Positions 17,799-26,175 of a stretch of 64,000 nt of DNA are shown here, in pieces. Under the pieces are notes generated by a model that did not search any database, was not told where the DNA came from, and worked only from the letters and a program-made list of their open reading frames with translations. The position numbers and the translations under genes were made by a program. Source of the stretch: Halanaerobiales bacterium. Lineage in GTDB: Bacteria > Bacillota > Halanaerobiia > Halanaerobiales > Halanaerobiaceae. Every line of letters starts with the position of its first letter. Positions within the stretch are counted from its first letter, which is position 1. Location of the stretch: NCBI GenBank assembly GCA_016278485.1, contig JADQBT010000013.1:1-64000 (forward strand), in the 5' to 3' direction.

Positions 17799-19295
17799 AT
17801 GAAGAGAGATCAATGGGGGAACAGGACGGTTTTTGTATTAGCGGCAATCGGTTCTGCAGCAGGTTTAGGAAATGCATGGCGTTTCCCATATGTTGTGTTT
17901 AAAAATGGTGGAGGAGCTTATCTTATTCCTTATTTTGTTGCACTTATTACAGCAGGTATTCCGCTAATAATTATGGAATTTGGCCTTGGTCAAAAACAAC
18001 AACAGGGAGCCCCAGGTTCATTGGGCAAAATTAGAAAGAAGTTTGAGTTTTTTGGCTGGTGGCCAGTAATTTCAGCTTTTGTTATTGTTAGTTATTATGC
18101 TGGGATTATGGGTTGGGCTTGGAATTACATTGCTGATGCTTTTACAGGTGCTTGGATAGGTGCTGATGCACAAAATTATTTTTATAATGAAGTACTTCAA
18201 TTATCTTCTGGCCCAGGAGAACTAGGTGGATTTAGTTATCCAATACTTGTCGGTGTAATTGTTACATGGATTTTAATATATTTTATTTTAAGAAAAGGTA
18301 CAGAAAGTGTTGGTAAAGTAGTCTGGTTTACTGTTTTATCACCAATTATTTTATTGTTAGTCTTAATCATAAGATCTGTCACATTACCTGGAGCTCTTGC
18401 AGGAATAAATTATTATTTACAACCGGATTTTTCTAAACTACTAAATTTCCAGGTTTGGATAGATGCATATTCTCAGGTCTTCTTTACACTTAGCTTGGGC
18501 ATGGGGATTATGATTGCTTATGCAAGTTATATGCCTGAAGATTCTGATGTCACTAATAATGCTCTAATAACTGTTTTTGCAAATACTGGAGTTAGTTTCA
18601 TGTCTGGATTTGCCATTTTTGGTACATTAGGTTATATGGCTCAAACACAGGGAGTACCAATCGAGGAAGTTGCTACTGCAGGTGTAGGACTGGCATTTGT
18701 TACTTATCCTAATGCTATTAATATGTTACCAGGCGGTCCATTTGTAGTAGGATTCTTTGGAATTGTATTCTTCTTAACTCTCTTAACATTAGGTATTGAC
18801 TCAGCTTTTTCATTAGTAGAATCGAATATTGCAGGTTTTGCTGATAAATTTGCTTGGGGCAAACAAAAAATAACAGCTGTCATTATTGCTTTGCTTTTTG
18901 TATTTGGTTTAGTCTTCTCGACAAAAGGTGGGCTATATTGGTTAGATATTGTTGACCACTATATTAATAGTTACGGTCTGATTATAGGAGGTATTTTGGA
19001 AACTATAGCTGTTGGTTGGTATTATAAACCAGAAAAGCTTAGATCTTATATCAATCCTATTTCAGAATATAAAATCGGTAGTTGGTGGAATGTAATGATC
19101 AAATTTGTTACTCCGGCTATTTTGATATATCTTCTCATCAGAAACTTTGTTGCGGATATCAGTGTCCCTTATGGAAACTATAGCACTTCCGTTCAGTGGA
19201 TTGGTGGTTGGGGAATGATTATCGCCGTTGCTCTAGCCAGTTATATTATCAGCAAATCAAAAAGTAACAATGTTTTATTAGAGGGAGGCGAATAA
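17799..19295 (+). CDS. Neurotransmitter:sodium symporter (NSS/SNF family)
   Basis: A 498-residue, eleven to twelve-helix Na+-coupled transporter of the LeuT/MhsT type. The first helix has the hallmark unwound Na+/substrate site NAWRFPYVVFKNGGGAYLIPY (seen from residue 25). Bacterial members import amino acids such as tryptophan, methionine or alanine. GAAGGGAG precedes the ATG. The 38-residue gene 3 bases downstream encodes the usual small partner, which supports a MetP/methionine-alanine type. Sodium coupling fits a halophile. Confidence 0.92.
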   Translation: MKRDQWGNRTVFVLAAIGSAAGLGNAWRFPYVVFKNGGGAYLIPYFVALITAGIPLIIMEFGLGQKQQQGAPGSLGKIRKKFEFFGWWPVISAFVIVSYYAGIMGWAWNYIADAFTGAWIGADAQNYFYNEVLQLSSGPGELGGFSYPILVGVIVTWILIYFILRKGTESVGKVVWFTVLSPIILLLVLIIRSVTLPGALAGINYYLQPDFSKLLNFQVWIDAYSQVFFTLSLGMGIMIAYASYMPEDSDVTNNALITVFANTGVSFMSGFAIFGTLGYMAQTQGVPIEEVATAGVGLAFVTYPNAINMLPGGPFVVGFFGIVFFLTLLTLGIDSAFSLVESNIAGFADKFAWGKQKITAVIIALLFVFGLVFSTKGGLYWLDIVDHYINSYGLIIGGILETIAVGWYYKPEKLRSYINPISEYKIGSWWNVMIKFVTPAILIYLLIRNFVADISVPYGNYSTSVQWIGGWGMIIAVALASYIISKSKSNNVLLEGGE

Positions 19296-19298
19296 TAA

Positions 19299-19415
19299 AT
19301 GACTATTTCCGCAATAATTATGCTCATTTTTGCTGTGACTGTTATTTATGGTGGCCTATTTGTCACGATTAGGAAAGCTATTAATTCATCTTCTGAAAAG
19401 AAAAAAACTGAATAA
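19299..19415 (+). CDS. Small subunit of NSS transporter (MetS-like)
   Basis: A 38-residue peptide too short for usual ORF calls: MTISAIIMLIFAVTVIYGG, one membrane helix, then a short basic tail ending KKKTE. GAGGGAGG lies 10 bases upstream, and the gene begins 3 bases after the symporter stop. MetS-type subunits (small subunit of methionine and alanine importers) are encoded exactly there and are needed for transport by their large partner. Confidence 0.85.
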   Translation: MTISAIIMLIFAVTVIYGGLFVTIRKAINSSSEKKKTE

Positions 19416-19440
19416 CACACATAACTCTTTAAAATAAATA

Positions 19441-19483
19441 AAAGAGAGCCTCCAAAAGTAAAATTCAGGGGGCTCTCTTTTTC
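19441..19483. terminator. Bidirectional terminator
   Basis: AAAGAGAGCC-TCC pairs with GGGGGCTCTCTTT and runs into T-rich sequence. It closes the NSS operon on plus and lies directly after the SHOCT gene stop on minus. Confidence 0.8.
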
Positions 19484-19485
19484 TT

Positions 19486-19755
19486 TTACTTTAAATCTTT
19501 AACTATTCGATCATACTCTTCTTTGCTAATTTCACCTTTGGCATATCGTTCCCGAGCTATATTAATAGCATTATCTTCGTTACTCCTATTATAATTACTA
19601 TTGTTATTTCCATTATTGTTATTATTACTAAGATTACGAACCAAATATACTATTCCTAAAATTATAAGTGCCCAGAATAAAATCATCATAATACCACCTC
19701 CGAGACCATGCATACCATAACCACTCATTCCCCAGCCTCTACCAAAACCCATCAT
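19486..19755 (-). CDS. SHOCT-domain small membrane protein
   Basis: An 89-residue protein: a Gly/Met-rich N-terminus (GFGRGWGMSGYGMHGLGGG), one membrane helix (IMMILFWALIILGIVYLV), an Asn-rich linker, then a C-terminal SHOCT motif (ARERYAKGEISKEEYDRI). SHOCT proteins are short oligomerisation modules often near metal or stress genes. A Met/His-containing head could bind Cu(I), but that is speculation. It is monocistronic with AGGAGGAAT before the ATG. Confidence 0.85.
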   Translation of the reverse strand: MMGFGRGWGMSGYGMHGLGGGIMMILFWALIILGIVYLVRNLSNNNNNGNNNSNYNRSNEDNAINIARERYAKGEISKEEYDRIVKDLK

Positions 19756-19898
19756 AATTATTCCTCCTCTATTTATTCAAATTTCCCATCCGAATTTATT
19801 TAATTAGCTCTTTGAACAACTTCTATGTTTTAACAATTATAGACTAACATACAAATATGAAGGAATTATGAATTTCTAATTAATAATTCTATTATATA

Positions 19899-20849
19899 TC
19901 ATATCCGGTTTAAGGAATATATAAACCCACTTAGTATTGAACTTGCCATAATAAATATTATATAAAAAATGACAGCTTTCCTTTTTATAAAAGTAGAAAT
20001 TCCCATTATTACAGCTATACTTGTTGCCTGACCTGCTATTAAAAAAGCTAGAACTGCCCCTTCCCCTGCTCCCACTTCCAGCAAGCTTTTTAATAATGGT
20101 AAAGACGCCGAACCACTAACGTACAATGGAAGGCCAACCAAAGCCGCCAGAGGAATTGAATATATTTTATCTGGACTAAAAAGTGTTAAGATCCACTCAG
20201 TCGGGACATATATCTCAACTAACTGACCAATTGCTATAAAGATCATAAAATATATAAGAATTCGCTTTACACCTATTTCATATATTTCACTAAAAAATTC
20301 TTTAATCTTCATTTTCACTAGCAAAGATGATCTTTTATCTTTATTAACAGAACAACATTCTTCACTCTTTTCTATTGTAGCTTCTTGCTCAGCCTTAATC
20401 CGGAATTGATCTTTAAAGAAATTTGTTTTGCGTTCCATGAAAGTCACTAAAAATCCAACCACTAAGCCCATAACTAATGATGAAATTAATACTGCTATTG
20501 CAATATCCAGACCCAGAACTCCACTTTGAAATATAAATTGCGATGGGCTAGTTAATGGTGAAGAAACCAAAAATGCCATGACTGGTCCCCAGGGTAAAGA
20601 AGTTACAAACATGGAGATTATCACAGCCATTGTCCCACAAGAACAAAGTGGTGTAAAAGCTCCAAATCCTACTGAACCGGGAATAGATAATTTTGTTTTA
20701 CCCTGCATCCACTCTCTAATTTGTTCTTGGCCAACATAGACCTTAATCCCAGCCGCAATAACAATTGCGAAAGTAAGTATCCACCAATCTGCAATAAGAT
20801 AATTTAACTCTGCCTCCACAATTTTCTTAATAATTTCCCATATACTCAC
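19899..20849 (-). CDS. ArsP-type (DUF318) permease
   Basis: A 316-residue, roughly eight-helix permease of PF03773, with the diagnostic cysteine loop AFTPLCSCGTMAVII and a central cytoplasmic loop with CCSV. It starts at a GTG (20849) with AAGGA upstream. The family includes ArsP, which exports organoarsenicals. It differs clearly from the other permease in the window (5912-7114). It sits just downstream of a MarR-type regulator with cysteine pairs, and both promoters share a motif, so metal or redox control is likely. Confidence 0.85.
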   Translation of the reverse strand: MSIWEIIKKIVEAELNYLIADWWILTFAIVIAAGIKVYVGQEQIREWMQGKTKLSIPGSVGFGAFTPLCSCGTMAVIISMFVTSLPWGPVMAFLVSSPLTSPSQFIFQSGVLGLDIAIAVLISSLVMGLVVGFLVTFMERKTNFFKDQFRIKAEQEATIEKSEECCSVNKDKRSSLLVKMKIKEFFSEIYEIGVKRILIYFMIFIAIGQLVEIYVPTEWILTLFSPDKIYSIPLAALVGLPLYVSGSASLPLLKSLLEVGAGEGAVLAFLIAGQATSIAVIMGISTFIKRKAVIFYIIFIMASSILSGFIYSLNRI

Positions 20850-20890
20850 TTAAATCATTCCTTTCTTTTGTTTGTATCATAGTAAATATG

Positions 20891-20931
20891 TATTATACAA
20901 CTAAATAATAAAAAAGAGATCTCTTTTCATA
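20891..20931 (-). promoter_or_regulatory. Permease promoter/operator overlapping a marR terminator
   Basis: TATTATACAACTAAATA (20891-20907) repeats, with one change, the TATATTACAACTAAATA block at the marR promoter (21454-21470); TATAAT on the minus strand inside it is a likely -10. Next to it the palindrome AAAAGAGATCTCTTTT with a T run (minus) can terminate marR. Confidence 0.5.
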
Positions 20932-20943
20932 TTTAAAACTAAC

Positions 20944-21417
20944 TTAACAACAATTTGGTTTGATTCGTGAAAAAGCCTTACTCAAAATATCCATCGATTC
21001 AACTATTTCAATAACTTTTCCTTCAGGAATTTCTTCAATTATTTTTCGATAATATTCAATAACCTCTTTACTAAGTTCCTCGGCCTCTGCTTCCCCTTTT
21101 TCAGTTAATCTTACGTTAACAACTCTTCGATCTTCTGCAGATGGTTCCCGTTTAATTAAGTCATCTCTTACCAAATTATTTACAACTCTTGTCATCGTAC
21201 TGTTATCAAGGTTCATTTTCTCACTTAAATTCTTCATAGCCAATGGCCCACTCTTATAGATATTTAACAAAGTATAACACTGAGAATTTGTAAACCCTTT
21301 TTTTGAGATTTGCATTCTTTCAAAAATCTGTAAAGTACGTACTAAATTTTGCATCATTTCGCCAACTTCATCTATACAACAGTCCAGACCTTCTTCTTGG
21401 ATCTTATCTTTTAACAT
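20944..21417 (-). CDS. MarR family transcriptional regulator
   Basis: About 157 residues, started at the ATG at 21417, which has AGAGGTG at good distance (a GTG three codons upstream overlaps it). A winged helix is clear: LAMKNLSEKMNLDNSTMTRV is the recognition region and KREPSAEDRRVVNVRLTEKG the wing. Cysteine pairs near residue 14 and at the very end (KPNCC) suggest metal or thiol sensing. The dyad TTGTATATTACAA overlaps its -10 box, so it probably represses itself and the permease downstream. Confidence 0.88.
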   Translation of the reverse strand: MLKDKIQEEGLDCCIDEVGEMMQNLVRTLQIFERMQISKKGFTNSQCYTLLNIYKSGPLAMKNLSEKMNLDNSTMTRVVNNLVRDDLIKREPSAEDRRVVNVRLTEKGEAEAEELSKEVIEYYRKIIEEIPEGKVIEIVESMDILSKAFSRIKPNCC

Positions 21418-21449
21418 CTTCAGCACCTCTCTAAGTGTATTATGCTATT

Positions 21450-21478
21450 ATTGTATATTACAACTAAATATTTGTCAA
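21450..21478 (-). promoter_or_regulatory. marR promoter with dyad operator
   Basis: Minus-strand -35 TTGACA (21473-21478), -10 TACAAT (21450-21455), 17 bases apart. The 13-base dyad TTGTATATTACAA (21451-21463) overlaps the -10, fitting autorepression. Confidence 0.6.
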
Positions 21479-21511
21479 AAAAATCCCCGACTCTCCTCAA
21501 AGTCGGGAATT
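21477..21511 (-). terminator. Terminator after copZ
   Basis: Minus strand: AATTCCCGACT and AGTCGGGGATT pair across 8 bases and are followed by six T. It separates copZ from marR. Confidence 0.85.
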
Positions 21512-21552
21512 AGGAGTTTTGCTATTTTAGTGTATAAAAAAACACTAAACTT

Positions 21553-21762
21553 TTAGGAAACTTTAATAAATTCATAGCCAGCTTCTTCTACTGCTGCAGC
21601 TAATTTCTCATCATCTACTTCATTGGTCATTTCCACTACAGCTTTACCTTCATCTGCACTAACATCGGCAGATTCTACACCAGCAATTGCTTCAATTTCT
21701 TTTTTAACGCGTCCTGCACAATGACCACATGTCATACCTTCAATAATAACTGTTTTTTCCAT
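21553..21762 (-). CDS. copZ: Copper chaperone CopZ (HMA domain)
   Basis: A 69-residue single heavy-metal-associated domain: GMTCGHCAGRV (C12, C15) at the first loop and a regular beta-alpha-beta pattern thereafter. It would pass Cu(I) to the HMA domains of CopA. The start is the ATG at 21762 with GGAGG 8 bases upstream; 14 open codons further up are not used. It follows an ICMT-like methyltransferase gene by 48 bases and is not in the copA operon. No CsoR dyad is seen directly upstream. Confidence 0.9.
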   Translation of the reverse strand: MEKTVIIEGMTCGHCAGRVKKEIEAIAGVESADVSADEGKAVVEMTNEVDDEKLAAAVEEAGYEFIKVS

Positions 21763-21810
21763 TAAATATCCCTCCAAATTTTTTGTTATTTTATTTTCAC
21801 CCAATAACTA

Positions 21811-22419
21811 CTAGCGAAATGGAATAAACGCTGGAGTTGATTCTATATATATCTGATATTCTTCTCCAAACTCTTCCAACATAGATTTTTCCTCTTTCTT
21901 TGCAAGTCTATAATAAGTAACTAATAGAACCGGAAACATAATTAAAGTAACAAGAGTTGGCCACTGAATAAGCATCCCAATCAACATTAAATAAATACCT
22001 AAATATTGAGGATGGCGGACATATTTATATAAACCATCTCTAACAAATTGCCCCTGTCCTCGGTAAATTTTTCTCCAACTTAATGCAATTATAACAATAC
22101 CAAGCAAGAACATAATATTACCAATTTGACAAACTAAAATTGCTTTGTCTTCTCCTAATCCTAATGTTGCCAAAAGATGCCCATTATTATGCAAATAAGG
22201 ATTTAAAACATTAAATTTCTTTCCAAAAAAAGTTGTCAGCAAATATATAGATAATGGAAAACCATACATTTCGGCAAACAATGCGACGAAAAAACTACTG
22301 ACTAACCCCATTGACTTCCATTCATATCTTTTTTTGGGTTTAATAAAACTGATTAGAAAAAATAATACAAATACAACATGTATTATCACTGTTCCCCATA
22401 AACCATAATCATAGGCCAT
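21811..22419 (-). CDS. Isoprenylcysteine methyltransferase-like (ICMT/PEMT) membrane protein
   Basis: A 202-residue protein with five to six membrane helices and the C-terminal ICMT/PEMT catalytic signature: GLYKYVRHPQYLGIYLMLIG (SAM-binding) followed by AKKEEKSMLEEFGEEYQIY. Bacterial members are lipid or small-molecule methyltransferases with few known substrates. It is the first gene of a short operon with copZ. Its leader holds repeated AAAATATACG units and a direct repeat of GGTAT (about 22455-22471) of unknown meaning. Confidence 0.8.
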   Translation of the reverse strand: MAYDYGLWGTVIIHVVFVLFFLISFIKPKKRYEWKSMGLVSSFFVALFAEMYGFPLSIYLLTTFFGKKFNVLNPYLHNNGHLLATLGLGEDKAILVCQIGNIMFLLGIVIIALSWRKIYRGQGQFVRDGLYKYVRHPQYLGIYLMLIGMLIQWPTLVTLIMFPVLLVTYYRLAKKEEKSMLEEFGEEYQIYIESTPAFIPFR

Positions 22420-22574
22420 TTAATAATCTCCTTAATTTACTCGGTGGTCAGGGTACGGGTATAAGGTATTACTTACAATAATTATAATAACACGTTATAT
22501 TTTTGTTGTCAAGAAAAAATATACGAAAAAATATACGAAAAAAATATGCAATCTTGTGCTCTCAAAATTGACCC

Positions 22575-22604
22575 TTGACATTTTATTATTTTGCATTATA
22601 TAAT
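22575..22604 (+). promoter_or_regulatory. Promoter of sulfur-source ABC transporter operon
   Basis: TTGACA (22575-22580) and TATAAT (22599-22604) are 18 bases apart, 65 bases before the first start codon. I found no riboswitch or T-box fold in the leader. Confidence 0.7.
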
Positions 22605-22668
22605 TTTAAACGTATCTAATGTTGATAATTTTGATATGATTAATCTACTTTAAGAGGAGGTGAGCATT

Positions 22669-23460
22669 TTGGCGTTTCTAGAAATTAAAAATGTCAATAA
22701 ATACTTCCCTATGGAAAATGGCAGTCAGCTTAATGTATTAAATAATATTAATTTTAAAATAGAAAAACACGAATTTGTATCTTTAATTGGTCCATCCGGT
22801 TGTGGAAAATCTACTTTACTTAATATTTTAGCAGGACTTATTCACGCTGATTCTGGGGAATTATTACTTAATGATAAAGCAATCACCAAACCAGGTAATG
22901 ATCGTGTCATGGTCTTTCAAGAGTCTGCTCTTTTCCCCTGGCTTTCGGTAATTGAAAACGTAATGTTTGGGTTAAAAATACAGCAAATTGATAAAAAAAC
23001 TGCCTATACAAAAGCATTAAAACAATTAAAAGCTGTTCATCTTGCTGAATTTAAAGATTCTTATCCACACCAACTTTCAGGAGGAATGAAACAACGAGTT
23101 GCAATCGCTAGAGCACTTGTCATTAATCCAGCAGTTCTATTAATGGATGAGCCTTTTGGTGCCTTAGATGATCAAACACGTTTGCTTTTACATAAAGAAT
23201 TAATTAACCTTTGGTTGAAAACTAAAAAGACAATTGTCTTTGTTACTCATAATATCAGAGAAGCGATAAAATTATCTGATCGAATAATTGTCTTTGCTAA
23301 TAATCCGGGCAGAATTATTGAAAAAATAAATATTGATCTTCCTCAACCAAGAAATAAAGATAATAAAAAATTAGTTGAACTAGAAAATAGGATATTAAAT
23401 TTATTACAAAGCGAAATGAATTTCGAAGGTGGTTACAGATATGAAGAGATTGGTGCATAG
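22669..23460 (+). CDS. Sulfonate/nitrate/taurine-type ABC transporter ATPase
   Basis: A 263-residue ABC ATPase of the SsuB/TauB/NrtD group. Walker A is GPSGCGKST, the Q-loop region MVFQESALFPWLSV is typical of this group, the signature is LSGGMKQRVAIARAL and Walker B is VLLMDEPFGALDD. I take the TTG at 22669 as start: AGGAGGTG ends 6 bases upstream and the GTG at 22660 would lie in that site. It overlaps the permease gene by 20 bases. Sulfur-compound import is inferred from the cysteine synthase in the operon. Confidence 0.88.
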   Translation: MAFLEIKNVNKYFPMENGSQLNVLNNINFKIEKHEFVSLIGPSGCGKSTLLNILAGLIHADSGELLLNDKAITKPGNDRVMVFQESALFPWLSVIENVMFGLKIQQIDKKTAYTKALKQLKAVHLAEFKDSYPHQLSGGMKQRVAIARALVINPAVLLMDEPFGALDDQTRLLLHKELINLWLKTKKTIVFVTHNIREAIKLSDRIIVFANNPGRIIEKINIDLPQPRNKDNKKLVELENRILNLLQSEMNFEGGYRYEEIGA

Positions 23461-24196
23461 AATAATTTTCGTATTATTCATTTTACTAATCTGGCAATTA
23501 TTTTTTAAATTAAATATTTGGCCTAATTATTTATTTCCTTCCCCAATGATGGTATTTCAAACTCTTCTGGAAGGTTTTAAAGACGGTACATTTGTCAACG
23601 CTATTATAATTAGTTTTAAAAGACTATTAATTGGTTTTTTTATCTCTATCATTTTTGGTGTTCTGTTTGGCTTAATTATTGCCAGTAATGAAATGATCGA
23701 TGAAACAGTAGGTCCATTTATTTTAGCTCTGCAAAGCATCCCCAGTATTGTCTGGTTACCTCTCGCTTTACTCTGGTTTTCTCTTGGTGAAGCTGCAATC
23801 ATCTTTGTTGTGGTTCTGGGGGGAACCTGGAATATGGTAATTAATACAAGGACAGGCATTAAAAATGTCCAACCTGTATTTATGCAAGCTGCTAAAACAA
23901 TGGGAGTAAACAAAATTCAGTTGTTCTGGAAAGTGATTATTCCAGCAGCTGTTCCCCATTTAATTACAGGTATGAGGCTTTCCTGGGCCTTCTCCTGGCG
24001 GGCTTTAATGGCTGGAGAATTAATTGGTTCAGGCAGTGGTCTTGGTCAACTATTAATGTGGGGTCGAGATATGGGAAATATGAGTCTTGTTATTTCAATT
24101 ATTATTTTAATCGGATCTATTGGTTATTTAACAGATAATTACATTTTCAAAAAAATAGAAAACAAAGTTTTAACTAGATGGGGACTAAATACTTAA
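23441..24196 (+). CDS. Sulfonate/nitrate-type ABC transporter permease
   Basis: A 251-residue permease of the SsuC/TauC family with six membrane helices and the EAA loop (FMQAAKTMGVNKIQLFWKVIIPAA). The ATG at 23441 has GAAGGTGG upstream and lies inside the end of the ATPase gene, so translation is coupled. It should form a homodimeric channel with the ATPase and the binding protein encoded on either side. Confidence 0.88.
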   Translation: MKRLVHRIIFVLFILLIWQLFFKLNIWPNYLFPSPMMVFQTLLEGFKDGTFVNAIIISFKRLLIGFFISIIFGVLFGLIIASNEMIDETVGPFILALQSIPSIVWLPLALLWFSLGEAAIIFVVVLGGTWNMVINTRTGIKNVQPVFMQAAKTMGVNKIQLFWKVIIPAAVPHLITGMRLSWAFSWRALMAGELIGSGSGLGQLLMWGRDMGNMSLVISIIILIGSIGYLTDNYIFKKIENKVLTRWGLNT

Positions 24197-24222
24197 TAAT
24201 AAATTAAAAGGAGATCTTAATT

Positions 24223-25233
24223 ATGAAAAATACTAATAAAATTATAATTATATTACTATTAATCTTTACGATCACTCTTACAGGACAAAATGCATTGGCA
24301 AAGGAAACAGAAGAGATTACAATTGGCTATTTTCCTAACATCACACATGCTCCGGCTATTGTTGGCATTGAAGAAAATATATTTCAAGATCAACTGGGAG
24401 ATATTACTATCAAAACAAGAATTTTTCCCAATGGATCACTCTTTATGAATGCACTTAGCACCAGACAAATTGATATTGGTTATGTTGGACCAGGGCCAGC
24501 CATTAACCGTTTTCTCCAAGGAGCTAAAGTAACAGCTCTAGCTAGTGCCAGTACAGGCGGCACTGTCCTTGTCACTAGCAAAGACTTAAGCTATAACTCA
24601 CCAGAAGACTTAGAAGGTAAAGTAGTTGCCACCGCAGCCCTAGGTTGTACTCATGATTTATTATTCCGTCAACTAATTAGAGAAAACGGATTAGCTACTA
24701 AAAGACAAGGTGGGAATATCGATCATCGCGGTCAGAAACCAGCCACTATGGTCGGACTTTTTGCTACAGGACAACTTGATGCAGCCATGGTCTCTGAACC
24801 CTGGGCAGCTCGCATGGAAGATCAGCTAAACGCTAAGGTTGTTGTTGACTGGAATCAGGTACCCTGGGACGGTAAACTCCCCGCAACCATTGTCGTGACA
24901 AATAATAAATTTTTGCAGGAAAATCCAGCCCTTGTCAAATCTGTTTTACTAGCTAATCAACAAGCAATTAATTATATAAAAAATAATTCAGCCAGATCAG
25001 CTCAGATCATTCAAAAGGGAATTGAAGATATCACAAGCCAAAAACTTCCTATCGAAGTCATCGAACGCTCTTTAACTAGAACAAATATGACCTCAGAATT
25101 AGACAAAGAAGTTGTCCAGGAACTAGCTGATCTCTCAACAGAACTCGGTTTTATAAAAGGAGATTCAGACCTAACAGGATTCATTGATACTTCTCTTTTG
25201 GATGAGGTTAATCTAAATGAAAATCTACAATAA
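24223..25233 (+). CDS. ABC transporter substrate-binding protein (SsuA/NMT1-like)
   Basis: A 336-residue exported binding protein of the NMT1/SsuA family: signal peptide IIIILLLIFTITLTGQNALA, then ITIGYFPNITHAPAIVG, DIGYVGPGPAINRF and VATAALGCTHDLLFR. The signal peptide has no lipobox cysteine, so the protein should be free in a periplasm. This is the second such case in the window. Ligand unknown; aliphatic sulfonates or a related sulfur source are likely given the cysteine synthase gene, whose start overlaps this gene by 17 bases. Confidence 0.88.
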   Translation: MKNTNKIIIILLLIFTITLTGQNALAKETEEITIGYFPNITHAPAIVGIEENIFQDQLGDITIKTRIFPNGSLFMNALSTRQIDIGYVGPGPAINRFLQGAKVTALASASTGGTVLVTSKDLSYNSPEDLEGKVVATAALGCTHDLLFRQLIRENGLATKRQGGNIDHRGQKPATMVGLFATGQLDAAMVSEPWAARMEDQLNAKVVVDWNQVPWDGKLPATIVVTNNKFLQENPALVKSVLLANQQAINYIKNNSARSAQIIQKGIEDITSQKLPIEVIERSLTRTNMTSELDKEVVQELADLSTELGFIKGDSDLTGFIDTSLLDEVNLNENLQ

Positions 25234-26125
25234 TGTAAGTGAACTTGTCGGTGCTACCCCTATTATCAAATTAAATCAGCTAGCTAGAAATGTAACGGCT
25301 AACATTTATGTTAAACTAGAATATTTCAATCCAAGCCGTAGTGTGAAAGACCGAGCTGCTTTAAATATGATTTTAGAAGCAGAAAATAACAATATTTTAA
25401 AAAAAGGCGCTACAATCATTGAGCCTAGCAGTGGTAACACCGGAATTGGATTAGCTATGCTAGCGGCTGCACGTGGATATAAATGTATTATTGTCATGCC
25501 TGACAGCGCTTCCCATGAAAGAATTAATATCTTAAAAGCTTATGGAGCTAAAGTAGTCTTAACCCCTGCTGAAAAACTAATGCAGGGGGCAATTATTAAA
25601 ACTAAAGAGCTGGCAGACCAGATTACAGGTTCATTCATCCCCAACCAGTTCACAAATCCTGCCAATCCGGCTGCCCATCGCAAAACAACCGCTCTTGAGA
25701 TAATTAGCCAGCTAGATGGTCAACTTGATGCTTTTGTTGCCTGTGCTGGTACAGGTGGAACTATTACAGGAACTGGAAAAGCATTACTAAAGGAACTGCC
25801 TGATTTAAAAATATATACAGTTGAATCTAAAAATTCACCTGTTCTTGCTGGGGGGAAACCTGGAACTCACTCTATTCCAGGTACTGGCCCAGGCTTTATT
25901 CCCACTATTTTAGATACAGATATTTTTGCTGAAATCTTACATGCAACTGATGAAGATGTCATCAATACGACAAGAAAATTGGCAGTTGCGGAAGGATTGT
26001 TACTAGGACTATCTTCCGGAGCAGCTATCTGGGCTGCACTGCAACTGGCAAAAAAATATCCCGATTTAGAATCAATTTTAGCTATTGCACCCGATTCAGG
26101 AGAGCGCTATCTTAGCGAATATTAA
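25217..26125 (+). CDS. cysK: Cysteine synthase (O-acetylserine sulfhydrylase)
   Basis: A 302-residue PLP enzyme joining sulfide and O-acetylserine to cysteine. The PLP lysine is in PSRSVKDRAA, the substrate loop is PSSGNTGIGLA, the phosphate-binding loop is GTGGTITGTG and PDSGERYLS ends the fold. It overlaps the binding-protein gene by 17 bases, so import of a sulfur compound and its assimilation are co-expressed. No sulfonate monooxygenase is nearby, in keeping with an anaerobe; how sulfide would be freed is not shown. Confidence 0.93.
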   Translation: MKIYNNVSELVGATPIIKLNQLARNVTANIYVKLEYFNPSRSVKDRAALNMILEAENNNILKKGATIIEPSSGNTGIGLAMLAAARGYKCIIVMPDSASHERINILKAYGAKVVLTPAEKLMQGAIIKTKELADQITGSFIPNQFTNPANPAAHRKTTALEIISQLDGQLDAFVACAGTGGTITGTGKALLKELPDLKIYTVESKNSPVLAGGKPGTHSIPGTGPGFIPTILDTDIFAEILHATDEDVINTTRKLAVAEGLLLGLSSGAAIWAALQLAKKYPDLESILAIAPDSGERYLSEY

Positions 26126-26175
26126 TATACCATCAGCCAAATACTAAATAAAAGTTCTGAGCAAAGGTGGTATAT

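Noticed and set aside
22455-22471. CsoR operator upstream of the ICMT-like/copZ operon
   Set aside because: The sequence has direct repeats of GGTAT rather than the ATACC-N7-GGTA dyad found at the four other promoters.
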